A program made the position numbers and the translations under genes. This document shows positions 61,609 through 64,000 of a stretch of DNA of 64,000 bases, piece by piece (position 1 is the first letter of the stretch; every line of letters starts with the position of its first letter). Under the pieces are notes generated by a model that saw only the letters and a program-made list of their open reading frames with translations, was not told the DNA's origin and searched no databases. Origin of the DNA: Lentzea nigeriaca (lineage in GTDB: Bacteria > Actinomycetota > Actinomycetes > Mycobacteriales > Pseudonocardiaceae); contig NZ_JAFBCX010000001.1 of assembly GCF_016907955.1 (NCBI RefSeq), forward strand, positions 310,001 through 374,000, in the 5' to 3' direction.

Positions 61609-62619
61609 TCAGTATGGCCAGCCCGGAACGTTGAGGCGAATGCCGTACAGGCCGAAGTTTCCGGTGTTGCCGCCGGCGGACGCGGTACCCGACGTGATGT
61701 AGAGGGTTTTCCGGTCAGGGCCGCCGAAGGCGACGTTGGTGGTGTTGCGGCCCGCGGAGATCGTGCCGAGCTGCTTGCCTGCCGGGGAGTACACGTGGAC
61801 CTTGCCGTCGTTGTAGGAGGCCTGGTACAGGTTTCCCGCGCAGTCAACGGTGCCGCCGTCGCTGCCGTCGAGTGACGCGAAGTCGCCGCGCTGCCCGGTG
61901 CTTCCGTCCGCGTTGACGGGATACCGGTAGATCTTGCCGGTCGCGTTGCCGCCGACGTAGAGGGTTCTGCCGTCCGGGGAGAGCTCGATTCCGTTCGGCT
62001 GGCGGATCGTGTCGTCGATCAGGGTGACGACACCGTTGGTGACGCGGAAGACGCCGGTCCTGCCCGACATCTGGTCGGGCCGGTTCGCGCGCTGGAAGTT
62101 CGGGTCGGTGAAGTAGACCGTTCCGCTCGCGGACACGGTGAGATCGTTGGGAGAGTTGAACATCCGCCCCTGGTAGTTCGCCGCGTTCGTCGTCCGCCGC
62201 CCGGTGGCCAGCTCGTACGAGGACACGGTGCGCTGGTCGTGGGTCGCCGCGAGGACGGACGTGCCGTCACGGCTGATCGCCAGGCCGTTGCTGCCCGCGT
62301 TCTTGACGAACGTGGTGAACGTGTTCGTCGAGGGGCTGTACCGCAGGATGTCCGAGGGCTGGACGTTCTGCGGGCCGGTGCCGTCGTACATGTTGCTCAG
62401 CAACAGGGTTTGCGTCGCCGCGTCCCAGGTCGGGCCCTCCAGGAAGTTGAACCCGTCCTTGATCTTGGTCGCGGTCGGGTTCGGCGAGGGCAGCGGAGTG
62501 CCGAACGGCCCGCCGGGGCACGGTCCTTCCGCGGCCGAGGCGCTGGTGACGCTCGCGGTGGCCAGGCCCAGGACGATCGTGGCCGCCGCGATCCTTCGTT
62601 GCCGTGCTCCGATGTTCAT
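61609..62619 (-). CDS. Secreted SMP-30/gluconolactonase-like beta-propeller
   Basis: 336 residues. A signal peptide (cleavage near ASAAE) precedes a six-bladed propeller: FNFLEGPTWDAATQTLLLSN holds the Glu metal ligand, NSPNDLTVSASGTVYFTDP the Asn/Asp ligands, and RQPNGIELSPDGRTLYVGG the later ligand. Such lactonases hydrolyse sugar lactones with calcium or zinc; other members act on other substrates. It lies next to a cellulose-binding protein, fitting extracellular carbohydrate use. Confidence 0.85.
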   Translation of the reverse strand: MNIGARQRRIAAATIVLGLATASVTSASAAEGPCPGGPFGTPLPSPNPTATKIKDGFNFLEGPTWDAATQTLLLSNMYDGTGPQNVQPSDILRYSPSTNTFTTFVKNAGSNGLAISRDGTSVLAATHDQRTVSSYELATGRRTTNAANYQGRMFNSPNDLTVSASGTVYFTDPNFQRANRPDQMSGRTGVFRVTNGVVTLIDDTIRQPNGIELSPDGRTLYVGGNATGKIYRYPVNADGSTGQRGDFASLDGSDGGTVDCAGNLYQASYNDGKVHVYSPAGKQLGTISAGRNTTNVAFGGPDRKTLYITSGTASAGGNTGNFGLYGIRLNVPGWPY

Positions 62620-62653
62620 GCCGGTGCCATCCCTGCTTCCGGTTGGGCTTGTC

Positions 62654-63805
62654 TCAGGAGCAGCCGATCCGTGACGGTGCCATCACGACATCGTCGAACC
62701 AGAGCGTGTCGTCGCCGTTGCCGTAGCTTTCCCAGCCGAGCCGGAAGTTCGCCAGGGCGGGCCGCCATCCGCCGCGCCGCAGCCACTGCGCGTCCACGTC
62801 CGGCGTGGGCGTGCCGTCCGCGTGCAGGCCCGACACTTCGGTGCCGTTGAGCCAGGTTCGCAGTTCGGAGCCGGTGATCCCGAACTCCACGCAGGCCCAC
62901 TGGTTCACCGCCAGCGGGACGCTCTGGGCGACCCCGGCCGGGCTCTGCTCCGGCAGCGTGGCGTCGTCGGACTCGCGGTTCCATTGCAGGGCACGGTTTT
63001 GCCCGCCCATGCGCAGGTCCTTGCCGCCGTCATTGGTGTCCTTCATGGCCACGAAGGTCACGTGCGACTCCGGCAGCGCGGTGGTGTGCCGCACGAAGAA
63101 CCGCACGTACTGGCCGGATGTGCTCATTCCTCTGGACGTCGCGAGGAACACGTGGTTGCAGTAGCCGGCACGGCCGTTGATCCGGACCGACCTGGTGCCG
63201 CTGTGCGCCGTCGAGCTGTCGACGGTCGCGGTGCCGGACCCCTGGCAGTTCGGGAACATCAGCGACCAGTCACCGGCCGGCGTCGTCCCTGTCTGGTTCT
63301 CGAAGCCGTCGCAGAACGCGCCGCTCGGACAACCGGGTGGTGGCAGTTGTGGTGTCGTCGTGGTTGTTGTCGGTGGCGTGGTCGTTGTCGTCGGCGGGTT
63401 GGTGTCGTTGCACCGCACACCGTTGAGTGCGAAGTCCGTTGGTGTGTCGTTGGTGCCCTGGAAGGTCGCCTGGAACCCGAACTGGACGGAAGCGCCGGTG
63501 GCGATGCCGCGGTTGAACTCCTGGTTGCGCGCGGTCACGGCCTTGCCGGACTGCGTGACGCCCGCGCTCCAGCTGGACGTGACGCGCTGGTCGCCCGCGA
63601 AGGTCCACGTCAGGGTCCAGCCGTCGACGGCAGCGCCGTTGTTGGTCACCTTCACCTGACCGACGAAGCCGTTGTTCCACTGGTCGACGTGGTAGTCGAC
63701 CACGCACGCGGGAACGTCGGCGGAGACCGGGTTCACGATGATCACCGCTGCTGCCGCGGTCGCGAGTGCGGCCATGGTCAAGGCACCGCTCGTCTTCCAG
63801 CGCAT
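62654..63805 (-). CDS. Secreted CBM2 protein with C-terminal jelly-roll (lyase/lectin-like) domain
   Basis: 383 residues. A signal peptide ends near VSA. A family 2 cellulose-binding module follows (~32-135, CVVDYHVDQWNNGFVGQVKV, GWTLTWTF, SWSAG), then a Thr/Pro linker of about 25 residues and a ~200-residue domain with CDGFENQ and LWFDDVVMA. That domain resembles concanavalin-like or alginate-lyase-2-like jelly rolls. No catalytic residues could be assigned. AGGAGAG precedes ATG 63805. The product binds plant polysaccharide; activity is unknown. Confidence 0.8.
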   Translation of the reverse strand: MRWKTSGALTMAALATAAAAVIIVNPVSADVPACVVDYHVDQWNNGFVGQVKVTNNGAAVDGWTLTWTFAGDQRVTSSWSAGVTQSGKAVTARNQEFNRGIATGASVQFGFQATFQGTNDTPTDFALNGVRCNDTNPPTTTTTPPTTTTTTPQLPPPGCPSGAFCDGFENQTGTTPAGDWSLMFPNCQGSGTATVDSSTAHSGTRSVRINGRAGYCNHVFLATSRGMSTSGQYVRFFVRHTTALPESHVTFVAMKDTNDGGKDLRMGGQNRALQWNRESDDATLPEQSPAGVAQSVPLAVNQWACVEFGITGSELRTWLNGTEVSGLHADGTPTPDVDAQWLRRGGWRPALANFRLGWESYGNGDDTLWFDDVVMAPSRIGCS

Positions 63806-63835
63806 GTGCTCTCCTGCGGGCTGGTGAGTTCTGAA

Positions 63836-63862
63836 CACCCCAGGCCGGACCGGCCTGGGGTG
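63836..63862. terminator. Hairpin terminator
   Basis: A perfect 12-bp stem (63836-63847 with 63851-63862) and a 3-base loop lie 16 bases after the stop of the cut-off gene on the minus strand. Confidence 0.75.
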
Positions 63863-63878
63863 CACCTGCGTCAGGCGA

Positions 63879-64000
63879 TCAGCGTTGCAGTGTCAGCACA
63901 CCCGGCCGGTAGGGCAGCAGGCCGTAGTCGGTGCCGTCGGAGCTGGGGCTGCGGCCCTGGTAGAGGAGCTGGAGGTTGCACGGGTCGATGGTCTTGGTCT
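63879..64000 (-). CDS. C-terminus of a secreted glycoside hydrolase, possibly GH62 arabinofuranosidase (partial)
   Basis: Only the last ~40 residues are in the window: [20 protein letters not shown] and the ending [14 protein letters not shown] closing LQFLYQG...LPYRPGLLTL pattern is what I recall from GH62 arabinofuranosidases and some related secreted enzymes. This is a memory-based match over a short segment. The gene starts to the right, outside the window. Confidence 0.45.
   Translation of the reverse strand, partial: TKTIDPCNLQLLYQGRSPSSDGTDYGLLPYRPGVLTLQR

Noticed and set aside
1-64000. CRISPR arrays, tRNA or rRNA genes, insertion sequences, attachment sites
   Set aside because: No spaced repeat array, cloverleaf-like sequence, transposase motif or direct-repeat att pair was seen on reading both strands; small RNAs could have been missed without a covariance search.

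Overview
The window is high-GC DNA from a secondary-metabolite-producing actinomycete, probably of the Pseudonocardiaceae type. This is inferred from base composition, frequent GTG/TTG starts, Tat-exported sugar hydrolases, AbfB-module arabinofuranosidases and a StrR-family regulator; no marker gene fixes the taxon. About 50 genes are supported. Both edge genes are cut off: a histidine kinase on the left and a secreted glycosidase-like protein on the right.

Layout. 1-1140: cut-off sensor kinase and a decayed MFS fragment. 1313-9610: an aromatic meta-cleavage catabolic locus (flavin hydroxylase, type I extradiol dioxygenase, C-C hydrolase, FAH hydrolase, SDR, cyclase-family hydrolase) divergent from a LysR regulator and MFS carrier, with a perfect dyad between them. 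9698-17799: a secreted arabinan-degrading regulon, namely a leftward operon of three arabinofuranosidases (GH54, GH43, GH43, each with an AbfB module) and a divergent Tat-exported GH127, around an intergenic region with four LacI-type operators. 18026-23420: a HhH-GPD-like protein, a phosphoribosyltransferase/erythromycin-esterase fusion operon and a KstD-like flavoprotein. 23931-26253: two luciferase-like monooxygenases.

26350-51845 is the centrepiece: a nucleoside-antibiotic gene cluster that matches the logic of formycin A biosynthesis with a complete coformycin subcluster inside it. Formycin-type genes: lysine N-hydroxylase, cupin/MetRS-fusion hydrazine synthetase and amino-acid oxidase (N-N bond formation); saccharopine-dehydrogenase-like enzyme, ATP-grasp ligase, aminotransferase and Rieske oxygenase (pyrazole building, order unknown); ForT-like C-glycoside synthase; and a second set of purine genes purC, purB, purH (cyclohydrolase half only) and purA to build the pyrazolopyrimidine. 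Coformycin genes lie in one overlapping block: cofB (SAICAR-synthetase-like), cofA (SDR), a HAD phosphatase and a dedicated hisG. Coformycin inhibits adenosine deaminase, which would otherwise inactivate formycin A, so the pair looks like a protector-protege system. A StrR-like activator sits at one edge, and an MFS exporter, HAD phosphatase, PfkB kinase and NUDIX protein are candidates for release, export and self-protection. A G/C homopolymer tract at 38805-38882 breaks the end of hisG and is probably an assembly fault.

51965-64000: two flavin reductases, a GH92/GT4 overlapping pair, two secreted cell-wall enzymes (CHAP and M15-like), an AraC regulator with three upstream repeats, an SRPBCC protein, a dihydroxyphthalate-decarboxylase-like protein, a secreted SMP-30 protein, a CBM2 protein and the cut-off secreted enzyme. 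Most convergent gene pairs are separated by strong perfect hairpins.
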